From NCBI GenBank assembly GCA_025093985.1, contig JACAAK010000001.1, positions 2,790,001 to 2,854,000 on the forward strand: a stretch of DNA of 64,000 nucleotides, written 5' to 3'. Each line of letters starts with the position of its first letter. Positions within the stretch are counted from its first letter, which is position 1. Under the pieces are notes generated by a model that worked only from the letters and a program-made list of their open reading frames with translations, ran no database searches and was not told the origin of the DNA. This document shows positions 1 to 10,476 of this stretch, one piece after another. Origin of the DNA: Calvatia gigantea. Taxonomy: Eukaryota > Basidiomycota > Agaricomycetes > Agaricales > Lycoperdaceae. A program made the position numbers and the translations under genes.

Positions 1-118
1 ACGTGGGACACATCCATTATGCTTTGGGGCCTGAGGCATCCGTTAAACGTTAACGTTAAAGTATTATTGTAGGCAAGTTAATTACTCTGCGGGTGTCTTC
101 CGGCTCAAATTTCAAAAT

Positions 119-1172
119 TCAAACCCGGGTAAGGCGGGACCACAACTGAGCCAACACATTCAGCTTCGGCTCTTCTAGTTTGATCCTCCGTATAAATCTC
201 GAAGCATCTCTGAAGCCTCCCTCGCCAGGCGTCCGAGCCGACCATTTTTCAACGGCTTCGACAGTCTTCTTCTCAACCCAGCGCATACCCATGGCCTCTC
301 TTTGCCATACACCAGTCGTCCAAACGACCAACGGGCCTCTTCCCTCTACCATGTGCTTCTCTCGAGCACTTTCCTTCTCAGTAGTATTCCCTTCCTTATT
401 TGAAAAGGCTTCTTTAAGGAGGCCACGAGATTTGAGTGAACTACCTCGGAGTTTTGGGTTCGTTAGACGCATACGATTAGCCAGAACGACGTCGGTGAAT
501 ATTCGGTCCCCCACAATAACAAGCTCATCGTCGGAGACGGGCCGATGAAGCGAGGAGAAGTAAGCCCGGATGGAGGTTACACAAGAATATGCCGGTTTGA
601 GGGCATTGTGTTGCAAGACGGGGACCTGGAGGTGGTACGAGACAGATTCAGCCTATAGAGAATGGTGATTGGTGAACGCATCGAGTGGTTGACGGGGTTA
701 CGAACTTGGAGGCCTCCTGGGTCCATAAACGTGCCAGCAGAGTTACTAACAATTAGGACATTGCCTTCGCCGAAGGTTCTTCGGCATTCATTCCATGCGG
801 TCTGACTGGGGATCAGGAACCGCTCTTTCACTGAGATATTGGGTGGAGTACCTGAAGCTCTGGAACAAGGGTGTCCTGGTCGGGAATGGTCTAGGAAGCA
901 AAAATAATAATAATCAGGAGTAAGTCTCGTGCACGTGGTAGATGGAGCATACGAGGCAATTGTCCTTGTCGAACACAGCACCACGGTAGCCTGCCTTCCG
1001 AAGGGCAGCAAAGTCAAGATAGCGAATGTCTTTCTGTGCAGGTGGGGGTCAGTTCTTGTTCAAATTCGTAGTCAACTACAAGCGCACCTTTGACTAAAAC
1101 ATTAGGAATGACAATTCTGGGGTATACCAGGAGCTGAAGGGGCGTAAGGAGCCCCGGAATGTTCAGCGGCAT
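119..1172 (-). CDS. GEP4: Mitochondrial phosphatidylglycerophosphatase Gep4 (HAD family)
   Basis: Gep4 dephosphorylates phosphatidylglycerophosphate to phosphatidylglycerol in the mitochondrial matrix, a step of cardiolipin synthesis. The start at 1172 gives MPLNIPGLLTPLQLL, the usual Gep4 N-terminus. An intron follows, then KDIRYLDFAALRKAGYRGAV and FDKDNCL, the HAD motif I whose first Asp is the nucleophile. Further exons read DTLVPELQ, then FGEGNVLIVSNSAG (motif II region) and DPGG, then LQHNALKPAYSC. The last exon has VGDRIFTDVVLANRM, the HAD motif IV with acidic residues, and GPLVVWTTGVWQRE. At least three short introns are needed to join these in frame. The gene is divergent from CLC1, 183 bp away. 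The family call is firm; exact splice sites are inferred. Confidence 0.88.
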
Positions 1173-1355
1173 TAGCGTCCTAACCACAAACAACGCGAAC
1201 TCAAATACTCAAGAGCGAGCTTGCAACGGAACGCGCTTATTTGGTCATATTGAATTCGGGAGCTTTAGCTTTAAATATGGTAAACTGCTCCCACGACTAC
1301 AGATCAGCGTCGTCAGCAAGTCACTGCAAACAATAATTTCCTCACAACACCGACC
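1173..1355. promoter_or_regulatory. Shared divergent promoter region, GEP4 / CLC1
   Basis: This 183 bp gap separates two divergent start codons, so both promoters must lie here or overlap the genes. An AT-rich stretch near 1262-1282 is the only element I can point to; I see no clear TATA box. Confidence 0.4.
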
Positions 1356-2285
1356 ATGGACTTCTTCAACAACGGAAATGACGACGTCGACGAATTTGAA
1401 CGCGCAACCTCCGCATTTCCGGACATCAGCCTCGATGGCTCTGGCGATATCCCTGCTGTTTCCACCAACAACTATTCTAATGCTGCGGGAGGAAGTGGAT
1501 TCTCCTTCGACGATTTTGACGAGGTAAAGGCCGCACCTCCGATGACGGTGACGGGTGACGACGAGATTGAGAAGTTTGAGAATGAGTTCCCGGAGATTGA
1601 AGTTCCTCCTGTGCAGGTATGTTCTCGTTTTCGTGTTTCATGTTTCGTGTATTGTGTTGAGATATACTTAATCCCCAGGCGCAGTCGCCTCCCGGTATAC
1701 CTACATTTACGAGCACTACCCCTTTTGCTCCAAGACCACAGCCTTCGGCTCTCACTTCTACGCCTATTTTGACTCAACCTGTTGAGGAAGAACCTGAGGT
1801 CATTAGGTGCGTTCGTAGCTTGTACAGTACCCGTATAGTTGGATGCTGACTTGTTTTTGGTATGCAAAGGCAATGGCGAGAGAAACAGCAGGAAGAGATT
1901 AAAGCTCGCGACGAGGCGTCTAAAACCAAGCGTCAAGAAACTATCTCCAAGGCGGAACGCGCCATTGACGAGTTCTACGAAGATTATGCAAGGAAAAAGG
2001 AAAGGAATATCCGGGAGAACAAGTGCGTCATTTCGTGTCTTTATTGGCGTAATACTTATTTGCATCTTTAGGGATGCTGAAGCAGATTATATCGCCTCTT
2101 TGGAGGCTTCACTTTCTGGTGGCACGACATGGGACCGCATCTGCGATCTCATCGAATTACAAAATTCTCAGAGCAAGACAATTGCTCGAACTGGTGCTGG
2201 CACTACCGATTTGACTAGATTCAAGGAGGTTTTGCTGCGGCTGAGGAGGCAGGGCGACAAGGCGCCTGGTGCGGCTGGTTACTAG
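1356..2285 (+). CDS. CLC1: Clathrin light chain
   Basis: Clathrin light chain binds the heavy-chain hub and regulates coat assembly in endocytosis and Golgi traffic. The start MDFFNNGNDDVDEFERA is followed by an acidic, disordered N-terminal region with GFSFDDFDE and DDEIEKFENEFPE. A proline/threonine linker comes next. A charged helical heavy-chain-binding segment follows (QWREKQQEEIKARDEASKTK, then AIDEFYEDYARKKERNIREN), and a C-terminal part contains TTWDRICDLI and DLTRFKEVLLRLRRQG, both typical of fungal light chains. Three introns fit in frame: 1617-1678, 1807-1869 and 2023-2071. The gene looks intact. Confidence 0.93.
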
Positions 2286-2422
2286 ATTTCCTTCTTGCAC
2301 ATTCACTCTGCGGATGGCTTATTTGGTGTAATGGATTATGGACTTGATACAGTATAGGCATGCTCAGGTGTAAAACCAGTAAATGAGTGTGAAAAGGTAT
2401 GACATAAGTCCTCGATCAATGC

Positions 2423-3592
2423 TCAAAGCTTCGCCTGGGGATCGGCGGGAGTATCTTCTTCAATAGAGGATTCTGGATGCATAGGTTCGGCTTCTGTCAC
2501 GCTAATTGTTGGAGGCAGACGGTCCTCAATAAACTGGACAACCTCGTTTGCGAGTTTCTCCTTGACACCATCAGGCTCGTTCTGGAGCTCGTGGAAGCCA
2601 CCATCGAAGAGAGAAACCTTCTTGTCGGACGCGGAGATCTTATCAATGAACTCTTCTGTGGCCTTGTGAGAAGTAACTTTGTCTGCCGTTCCATGAACGA
2701 TGAGAACCTAAAAAAAAGTCTTCAGCGGGTGACATAAATTATGCTGTGCGTGAAATTTACAGGAAGTGAGCTGGGCCAATTCTTGTAGTAGGCGGTCAAA
2801 AGGAGTTCGCCGTTGGTGAGCATGTCGGAGAGACCTCTCAGCGAGCCAGCTTGTTTGATGAGTGGGTCTTTGAGGTAGGCGTCGTTGCAAGCCTTGTCAT
2901 GCGAGAGATCCTATTACATAGACCATCAGGCATGTAAAAATCAACTAGGGTGTTGTGAAGGTCTACCTCGGCCTTGACGGGGGCAGCAACGAGAGTATAA
3001 GGGGCAAGAATGCTCGCCTTTGAACCAAGCCACTTGATAAGCTTCGATGCGGGCTCGGTTTGTCGGATAAGAGGACTTGTAGCAATGACTCCGAGAAGAG
3101 AAGATACAACTGATTTGTGAGGAGACTTTGCGTCCTGCGTGGCGAAGCCAAGAACCTCTGCGCCTCCCTGGTATGACTATAAGTTCCCGTACCTCAAAAA
3201 AAAAAAAAAAAAAAAACAATCCTACGACTCACCATAGAATGACCCATTAAGAAAACGGGCACGCCTTTGAACGCTTCCTTCGCATGGCCAACGGCCCACG
3301 CAATATCCCCCATCTGATCCTTCCAGCTCGTCTTCCCATACGTGGACCCTTTACTCCTCCTCTCAACATCTTGCCCTGTGAGTCCATATCCGCGCTGGTC
3401 GAACGCAAACACCGCAATACCTCGCTGAGCGATTAGCGGGTGGAAGTGGGTATACCTCCCGACGTGTTCCGCAAAACCGTGGACAAAGACAACGACGGCT
3501 TTGGGTTGAGCATCACCAGGGACGTATGTCCGGGTGTAGAATTGAGTTTTAGAGGGGCCCTCAAGCCAGGTTTCGCTATATGTCGTTGCCAT
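2423..3592 (-). CDS. Monoacylglycerol-lipase-like alpha/beta hydrolase
   Basis: This is a serine hydrolase of the Hydrolase_4/MGLL (yeast Yju3) family, which splits monoacylglycerols into fatty acid and glycerol. The N-terminus reads MATTYSETWLEG, then VVVFVHGFAEHVGRYTH (oxyanion-hole HG) and FAFDQRGYG. The nucleophile elbow GHSMGG is split by an intron. Later exons give LIVHGTADKVT (catalytic Asp) and SLFDGGFHELQNEP (catalytic His), so the triad is complete. The C-terminal tail ends at PADPQAKL. Three to four introns are required; one holds a 21-base homopolymer. The gene is divergent from the ABC transporter, 246 bp away. The exact substrate is inferred from the family. Confidence 0.88.
3196..3216. 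repeat. A21 homopolymer (T21 on the sense strand of the hydrolase)
   Basis: An uninterrupted run of 21 A lies inside the intron that splits the GHSMGG codons of the hydrolase. It may act as the intron's pyrimidine-rich tract and is likely length-polymorphic. Confidence 0.95.
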
Positions 3593-3652
3593 GCTATTCG
3601 TGTACTGGTTCTGTCAGGCTGGCTGTACACCTAAAGGGCTGCTTGTGCGTTA

Positions 3653-3658
3653 TTTATA
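3653..3658 (-). promoter_or_regulatory. Putative TATA box of the MGLL-like hydrolase
   Basis: On the minus strand this reads TATAAA, about 60 nt upstream of the hydrolase start at 3592, a plausible spacing for a fungal TATA promoter. Confidence 0.45.
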
Positions 3659-3838
3659 GAGCCATTGCTTAGTCAGCGTGATGAGATTGGGATCTGGGAA
3701 TCGTGGGAATGTGTAACAACTGGGCTAGCGTCATCGAGCGGAAATTCAAAGTTACAGCGAAGCCTCACAGGCTCAAGCGCTCACGGCTCCAACCACCCCC
3801 GGACAAAAAATACCCCCTTCTCCTCATCGCGGGCAACG

Positions 3839-6673
3839 ATGTTGGGAGTGTGGGCACGCGGATTTGCTGTGTTCAGGCCGCAGGTTGCGTCACCGCCCAC
3901 TGTAAATGGCTACCTGCGAGCAATAGCTCCTGCACGGACACGCACCTTGGTTACGTCGTTGTGGAAAAGCACCACTTCACATTCACCCTCGATATCTCGG
4001 CCTCGACCCTTGGTGGATTTGCGCCTTCAATTCCACGTTGGGAAAAAGCAATTACGCTTCAACAGTACTAGCAACGACAAACCAACGACTGCGGCTGATG
4101 TCAAGAATATCCCGGACCCGAGCCCACGTCAACCGAGACCGTCAATCCTTTCCCGTATTTTTGCAAGGAGCCCACAAGGAATTTCTTCGTTTACCAAAAT
4201 CATCAGTTTAGCGAAGCCGGAACGAAAGCCTTTGTTGTTTGCCATTGGACTTTTACTCATGTCGTCGGCCGTATCACTGAGCGTACCGTTTACTATTGGG
4301 AAATTGATTGATTTCTTTTCAGCCCCGAATCCCGTGAGTGACCGTTTCTCTCTCTCCATCAGGCTGTGGAGCTGGAGCTATGTTTGAGTAGCAAATTCCT
4401 CTCGGATTGAATATATGGCAAGCTTCAGCGGGATTGTTGTTATTGTTCACGGTTGGTGCAGTGGCGAATGCTGGGCGTGCAATGTTAATGAGGCTTTCCG
4501 GTAAATTTATCTTTCTTTCCTTTGAATTTGTTTATTAACAAGTGGATTAGGCCAACGTATTGTCGCTCGGTTACGCCAACATACATTCTCCGCTGCCGTT
4601 CGCCAGGAAGTCGAGTTTGTCGAACGTGGGGAGGGTGATGTTCTCAGCAGACTCAGCGTTGATACCAGTATTGTTGGAGAGAGGTACGCATCCTATCGCC
4701 CCCCAGGTTCACTGTCTTATTCTTTCCCAGTGTCACAAATAACCTATCGGATGGCCTTCGAGCTGTCGTCATGTCTTCCGTCGGGTGTGAGAGTTCTCTA
4801 ATTATATCAACATACCTAGCTTTAACGGCTTTCCCCCGGTAGTGGCGGCAATGTTTTATACTTCCCCGACCCTGACGCTCTTGATGTTGGCCATGGTTCC
4901 GCCTGTCTCTCTGGGTGCAGTATGTGGGCTGGTTTTCCATCAACGATACCTACTCATCACCGAATAGTTTTTCTACGGTCGCTACCTTAAGAAGCTGTCA
5001 AACAAAACCCAAGAGGCTGTAGGCGATATGACTAAGGTGAATCGTGTTTTACCATGTCCTTCGTCCCTTCTCGGTTAATGCTGTAAATATCCACTAGGTG
5101 GCTACAGAATCTTTGTCGGGACTTCGGACAGTTCATGCGTTCAATGCTCTCGCTCAAGAAGAAAATAAATTTAATGAACGAGTCGCAAGGATCCTGACGC
5201 TCGCACGAAGGGAAGCTATTGCCAGCGGTATCTTCTTCGGAAGCACAGGTTGGAGTGGGAATGTCACCGTACTTGGTCTCCTCGGATATGGTATGTGTTT
5301 ATATTCCACATTTGCAATGGCCGTTGCAAACATATTCACGGGACATAGGTGGTACCCTTGTCTCGCAAGGCGTGATCACGGTTGGTGATCTCACAAGTTT
5401 GCTATTGTACACTGTCTACGTTGGGAATGGTCTTTCAATGCTCACGTAGGTCTTTGTCCCTGCTAAAGTGTATGTTTAGTTTAGACTCATGGAATAATCT
5501 AGGTCATTCTTTGTAAGCTTTTCCCCCCTACGAATGGATTGGACCCGGTGTTTATTCATGAGCAGTCTTCAATCATGCGAGCAATTGGCGCAGGAACACG
5601 AATTTTCGAAGTGCTAGATCGCAAACCTCTCATCCCCCTTTCCACGGGTATCGAGCTTTCGCCAGATAGGCGTGGAACAATCAGGTTCGAACACGTCCAC
5701 TTCGAGTATCCCACTCGGAAGGATGTTAAGATCTTGAAGGACTTTAACCTTGACGTCAAGGTCGGCGAGACAGTTGCTATCGTGTATGTTCGCAGAACGG
5801 TTCTATGTTTGAGTGTGCCTCACCGTTCATGATAGTGGCGAGAGCGGCGGTGGAAAATCGTCTATCCACTCCCTATTGCTCCGATATTACGATCCCAACC
5901 ATGGCAAGGTCACTTTCGATGGGCAAGGTGGGTGTATCCCACTCGATCATCGCCGTCACATCCTAACCTGTATCAAGATATCCGCGAGTTCTCTGCATCA
6001 TCTTGGCGTAAGATTATCGGTGTAGTGCCTCAAGACCCCGTTCTCTTCAGTGGAACCATCGCAGAGAACATCGCATTCGGCAACGCTAACGTGACACAAG
6101 AAGAAATAGAAGATGCCGCACGGGAAGCTAACTGCGAATTTATATGGGGCATGCCACAGGGATTCGATACTCCAAGTGTGTACTTTCGCCTCCTTCCGCC
6201 TCTCCCAACCATCTCATTGTATCAAAACTTGAATAGTCGGTCGACTCAGTCTAAGTGGCGGCCAACGCCAACGGCTCGCCTTTGCTCGTGCACTCCTTAA
6301 CAAACCCGCCGTCCTTGCTCTAGATGAAGCAACATCCGCATTAGACGCAACATCCGAACGACGTGTTAATGACGCTATTGAAAAGATCTTGCGGTCGAGG
6401 CAGACTACGTGTATATTTGTAGCACACAGGTTATCGACGATCGCGAGAGCGGAGAGGATTGTTGTTTTGGAGGGTGGAAGGATTGTTGAGAGTGGGAGTT
6501 ATAGGGAGCTAGTCGCAAAGGAGGGGTCGAGGTTTAGAGCGCTGATGGCAGCGCAACTGACTGCTGTTGAACAGAGGAAACCTGAGAAGGTGGAGGAAGA
6601 GGCAGAGGTGGAGGTGGAGGAAGTGGAGGAAGAGGAAGGAGCTGAGAAGGAAAAGGTGCAAAGCAAGAACTAA
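3839..6673 (+). CDS. Mitochondrial ABC half-transporter (Mdl1/ABCB10 type)
   Basis: This is an inner-membrane half-transporter expected to work as a homodimer; yeast Mdl1 exports peptides from the matrix. The start at 3839 opens an Arg/Ser-rich, acid-poor presequence of roughly 80 residues, consistent with matrix targeting. The transmembrane domain begins at [17 protein letters not shown], with later exons [34 protein letters not shown] and [19 protein letters not shown]. The nucleotide-binding domain has Walker [10 protein letters not shown] (about 5830-5860), Q-loop region [20 protein letters not shown], signature LSGGQRQR (about 6252-6275, just after an intron), Walker [13 protein letters not shown] and H-loop VAHRLST. 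The C-terminal tail is unusually Glu/Val-rich. About nine short introns, for example 5513-5565, restore one continuous frame. The gene appears functional. Confidence 0.92.
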
Positions 6674-7023
6674 ACGTGTTTTTGGCTGAATGATGGTGCG
6701 CCAGTTTAGAGTTGGAAGGACGTTGAACCTCTGATAAGTTGGCCGGCCATAGATCGTTTCATACCCTCAGACATTACTTGGGAGACGTACCAGGCCATGG
6801 CGACCTTTTGTATAACTCTCGCCTCGCGTCAAGGATGTATCAAGTAGGAACTAATGCTTTTACCCTCGGAATGTTTCGTGTATCCAAAGGATTGTTGTAC
6901 ATACAGTGCAGCTCATAATTTAATAGACAATTTTAGATGGTGCATACTTGTAATGATGGTATCTGGAAAGTATCTGGAAGTAATGTAATGGGCATGAGGA
7001 GTCGTTGCAATCATAAAGGCGTA
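6674..7023. other. Intergenic, 3' flanks of convergent genes
   Basis: This 350 bp segment lies between the ABC transporter and the minus-strand BTB pseudogene. It is AT-rich with no supportable coding; it presumably holds the 3' UTRs of both. Confidence 0.6.
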
Positions 7024-8052
7024 TCAGTGTCCAGAACGAAAACGTAACCGGTTATTCAGGCTGCGGTACCCACAAGTTGAACCTTCGACAGAAGCGGGGC
7101 GACTTCCCGACTTCGACGCCGTGCTTGCTTTCTCCTTGAAGAACAACTCACCTACGACCTGTTCTGCTATCTTCTCCTTGTCCTTCTTACACATCCCCTT
7201 CCTCTTCCCACAACCCTTACATCCAATCTTTCCTCGATACGTCTCTCGTGCTGCAGCAAGTGTCGTAAGCCTCTTCACACCTAACGTCAGACCCATTTGT
7301 AAACTTAGTGGTTGTTCACGTTGGCATAAGGTAACGTAGGACTGAACGCAGAAGGTGCGAGTCGAGCTTGTACTGGTCCCAGATTGCTATTTTGCGGATC
7401 GGGTCTAGGCCAGGCGGAGGAAGGTTGTGTAGACGGGAGGCGGCAAGGGAAACTATGGTCGGTATGTGGTATTTGGAGGCAATGTTAAGGAGGGAGATGT
7501 AATGGTCAGGCGTCGAGAGATTTGGAAGGGGTGAGTTTGGTCTATGGGAGTAATTTGAGTTTGGGCGCGTTTTAGGGGAGACAATTGGTCCCATACAAAG
7601 GCAAGAGCACCTGAAGGAGTCTTTCAAGGTCGGTGGGGGAAGTTTCTAGGAGCTGCAGGGGGTGTGCGTCGTCAAATTTCGGGAGGCGAGAAGGTTGGGT
7701 GTTGGGGAGAATGCTCTGAAGGACAAGGGATTTGGAGTGGAAGGACCGAGAGGTCGAAGCGGAAGAGAACATTGCCTGCCTAGAATGAGAACTTGGGTTA
7801 AAACCGAACGGGAAGTTTGGAGGGTGGTATATGTACCTGGACGACGGCATTTCCATCCGACAAGTAGTACAACGGATGTTTCTGCTTGAGAGTCTTGGAG
7901 GGTGAGTTTCTGGGAATGGTGGTCATGACTCTTTTCGTTGGCAGAACTCGCACAACTGGGTTCCCCGGAAGGACTTTAGGAGGCTGTGGAACTGGCGCGT
8001 TCTTGTAATGCAACGGATGCTTGAAGGTCGTATCATTTGCAACAACGTGCAT
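7024..8052 (-). pseudogene. BTB/POZ-domain protein gene, frameshifted
   Basis: The translation resembles the large BTB-only family of Agaricomycetes: HPLYYLSDGNAVVQ, intron, AGNVLFRFDLSVL, HSKSLVLQSILPNTQ, LQLLETSPTDLERLLQVLLP, intron, DHYISLLNIASKYHIPTIV, DPIRKIAIWDQYKLDSHLL, SYVTLCQREQPLSLQMG. The C-terminal CKGCGKRKGMCKK is Cys/Lys-rich. Two breaks cannot be removed by introns. One lies between FDLSVL and HSKSLVL (about 7730-7745), the other between LDSHLL and SYVTLCQRE (about 7340-7360). Each equals one surplus base. BTB domains mediate dimerisation or cullin-3 binding; the role in this family is unknown. It may be a decaying paralogue or an intact gene with consensus errors. Confidence 0.65.
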
Positions 8053-8087
8053 CAACGGACGGCACACTCAACATGTGCATCCGTTGA
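8052..8087. repeat. Inverted repeat / hairpin
   Basis: TCAACGGA (8052-8059) and TCCGTTGA (8080-8087) are perfect complements, and the inner GCACA/TGTGC extends the stem with small bulges around a short loop. It sits at the start codon of the BTB pseudogene. Confidence 0.6.
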
Positions 8088-10426
8088 GGATCCGAACTGA
8101 ATTGGACGCGCACTGCTCTCCCCCGTTAAATAACTTAAATTGGACACAATCAAAGACTGCATCGGCAGAAGGCTCGCCCACCACATATCTTCCGGTTGCA
8201 CAGCCCGGTAGCTACCGGTACTTGAACTTCAGATCGCAGACAGTTTGAAATTCCTGATCAACAATTCCTAGAGGGCATTGAAGAACCCTGGAGCCGAAAG
8301 ATCCCTCGCGGTTAGGCAGAAGGCTCCTATATCATAGCCGAGCGTGGTTTCGAATGATTTTTGATGAAGAGGGTGGTCGAGAGCCATGACGATCACGTGG
8401 GCGCATTTAGTCAAATGGTAAACCGGCTGTTCACTTGAATTCCACTGGTGACGAAAGGGACCATCATCTCCTGCTACCGTAATTCACCTTTGTGGTATGC
8501 CCTTCCTTGCGTGCCCAAAACACCACAAAGGCCGGCTCAACACTCAGGCCTCAGTGATGGGTTTTCCGCCTCTTGCGTGACCCAAGCCCGGAGTATTTAC
8601 CTTATCAACAAGTCCAACCGCGACATGGGGTCTCCAAGCCTCTAGGCATTCCAATTAGCGTCCCCGCTGCCCGGTGAGTATCAGAATGCAACTACTTTCC
8701 TCTACTGTGATAACCAACTTGTAAAGTAGGTATCTTCGCACCAATTTCACGGACGTTCAAACGTTAAAATCGACAAGCTGCCTATTTGCGTGATCCTCCG
8801 GCGCGTTGACTGCAGGCTATGAAGGGACGCTCCGCAGAATACGGCTGTACTGGATCGAGTTCTTCAGGCCCCATTGATCACAACAAGGGCTACGACCCTG
8901 CTCAGCAAAAGATGACACACTTGGTTTCCCTCAGAGGCTTACTCTTTATATTTTACGATCCGCAGTCGCCGCTTAGAGGGGGGGTTTCACCTCGTATCGT
9001 GACATGCTTTGTTATCTGGTGTTCCTCGAGGGGTGTATGGCGTTCTCGGATCTTGAACTCATTCGCCACCCACATGCTCAAAAATATGGAAGAGATACGA
9101 TTGACAGCTCGTATGTTCCACCCAAGACCTTCCAAGGAGACTGTCGATCTGTGCCGAAAGTACATTCCACGCCTTCCGCGGCCCCGAAAGCTGAGACTGA
9201 CGGTACTTATCCTTATAGGAGAGTGGGGCGTGCCGTAGCCATGTACCATGTACTTCAACTAAGGCGAGTCTGGTCCTACTGGGTCATCCCTGAATGGCGC
9301 TTGATCCCAAACAGTCCCGCTGAGCAATGTTCTAGGTTGGCTGCGGGGGCCTCCACTATCGATTGGCTTACCCCCGGATTGCAGCTTCCTGGATGCCTTG
9401 AAGTGCCAAAGGCTAGAGACCCAGAAGTTCAAACCAGAGTTCTTCCTTGCGACCATGACACTTTCGACTCCTTATTTGATCATAAGCGATTAGTAATTTG
9501 TAGAATGCAAATGAAACGAAACCGGGTCCATTCTCCGCAATGTTACCAATGTCACCTTACCCACGAACGCTGACGGAGCCGAACCACACCCGTAGCTTTT
9601 TCTTCATCCTACCAGCTGAATATCGTACGCTGGTCAGACCACCTCCAGGTTTGGTGATCGGCATCTCTGGCGAATGTCCTCTTTGTGTCGTTCAGACAGT
9701 GGTCGTGGTGTTTATCACCGGACAACTAGACCTACTTCGGTTGGTCCAATTCCTCCTTTCTCAAAAAATATCTCATTCAGTACAGAGTGTATGCAGATAA
9801 CAGCTCAAATGACGATTCCTAACACAAGGTCGTAAAAGAATAGGGCGGTGACCTGGGGTTGGGTACAGGTACATTCAGTGACAACAGGCGTATTCATCAT
9901 TACTAACCATCCCTACTGTGGGGCCAGTGAAACCTTCATATCAAGGAACAAGTCTAATATCGCGACCTCGAATAATCTATTTCACCAGTATGCACAGTCT
10001 CCCCCCGCAAAACGATGCCCCACCCATTGCAGTATGTCGAGCTCAAGCCTTGGTGACTGATACTGGATATGTTGAAGACAGGACCGGTTAATATTACCGG
10101 TTCCCGAGAACACCATAGTATTGCCTGATCCACATACACGGTTGGTCTCTGAATAGTCTATTGATTTGTTCGCCGCTTTACTGTTTTGTTCTAAGATCGA
10201 GACAAAAGATTGCATGACGATGTCGTACCAAGCAAGTCATAGGAGGGGATGATATTTCAGCCACCAACAGAGCTTCCATTTCACAACTGTCTTGATCGGC
10301 TCGACTTGCTTTGTGGAACGAAATACAGAGATCCAAGCAAGGTGGAACAATGACGGCAGTAAAACGTTAGCGGCCTAGCACCTTGACCCCAAGTACCCTA
10401 TCCTCTGGGAGTTTTCCCTCCTGGCG
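8088..10426. other. Gene-poor region, no supportable gene
   Basis: About 2.3 kb between the BTB pseudogene and the first MOCOS-like gene. Two overlapping open frames (8819-9238 and 9004-9573, plus strand) are the longest. Neither shows a recognisable motif, domain or plausible splice continuation. Composition is mixed and I see no transposase, reverse transcriptase or terminal repeats. Confidence 0.55.
10083..10101. repeat. Small stem-loop with TAATATTAC in the loop/stem junction
   Basis: ACCGG (10083-10087) pairs with CCGGT (10097-10101) around a 9 nt TTAATATTA loop. The loop plus the next base spells TAATATTAC, the nonanucleotide known from replication origins of circular Rep-encoding ssDNA replicons. 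No Rep-like frame lies nearby, so the function is unknown. Confidence 0.5.
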
Positions 10427-10427
10427 A

Positions 10428-10433
10428 TATAAA
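10428..10433 (+). promoter_or_regulatory. TATA box of first MOCOS-like gene
   Basis: TATAAA lies 44 nt upstream of the start codon at 10477, in a pyrimidine-rich context typical of fungal core promoters. Confidence 0.6.
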
Positions 10434-10476
10434 GGCTGCCTCTTCCGTCTCAGAGCAACCCAACACCTCATTGACC

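Noticed and set aside
5539..5832. Separate small ORF start in the ABC transporter
   Set aside because: It begins inside an intron (5513-5565); splicing gives the continuous [15 protein letters not shown] sequence of the family.
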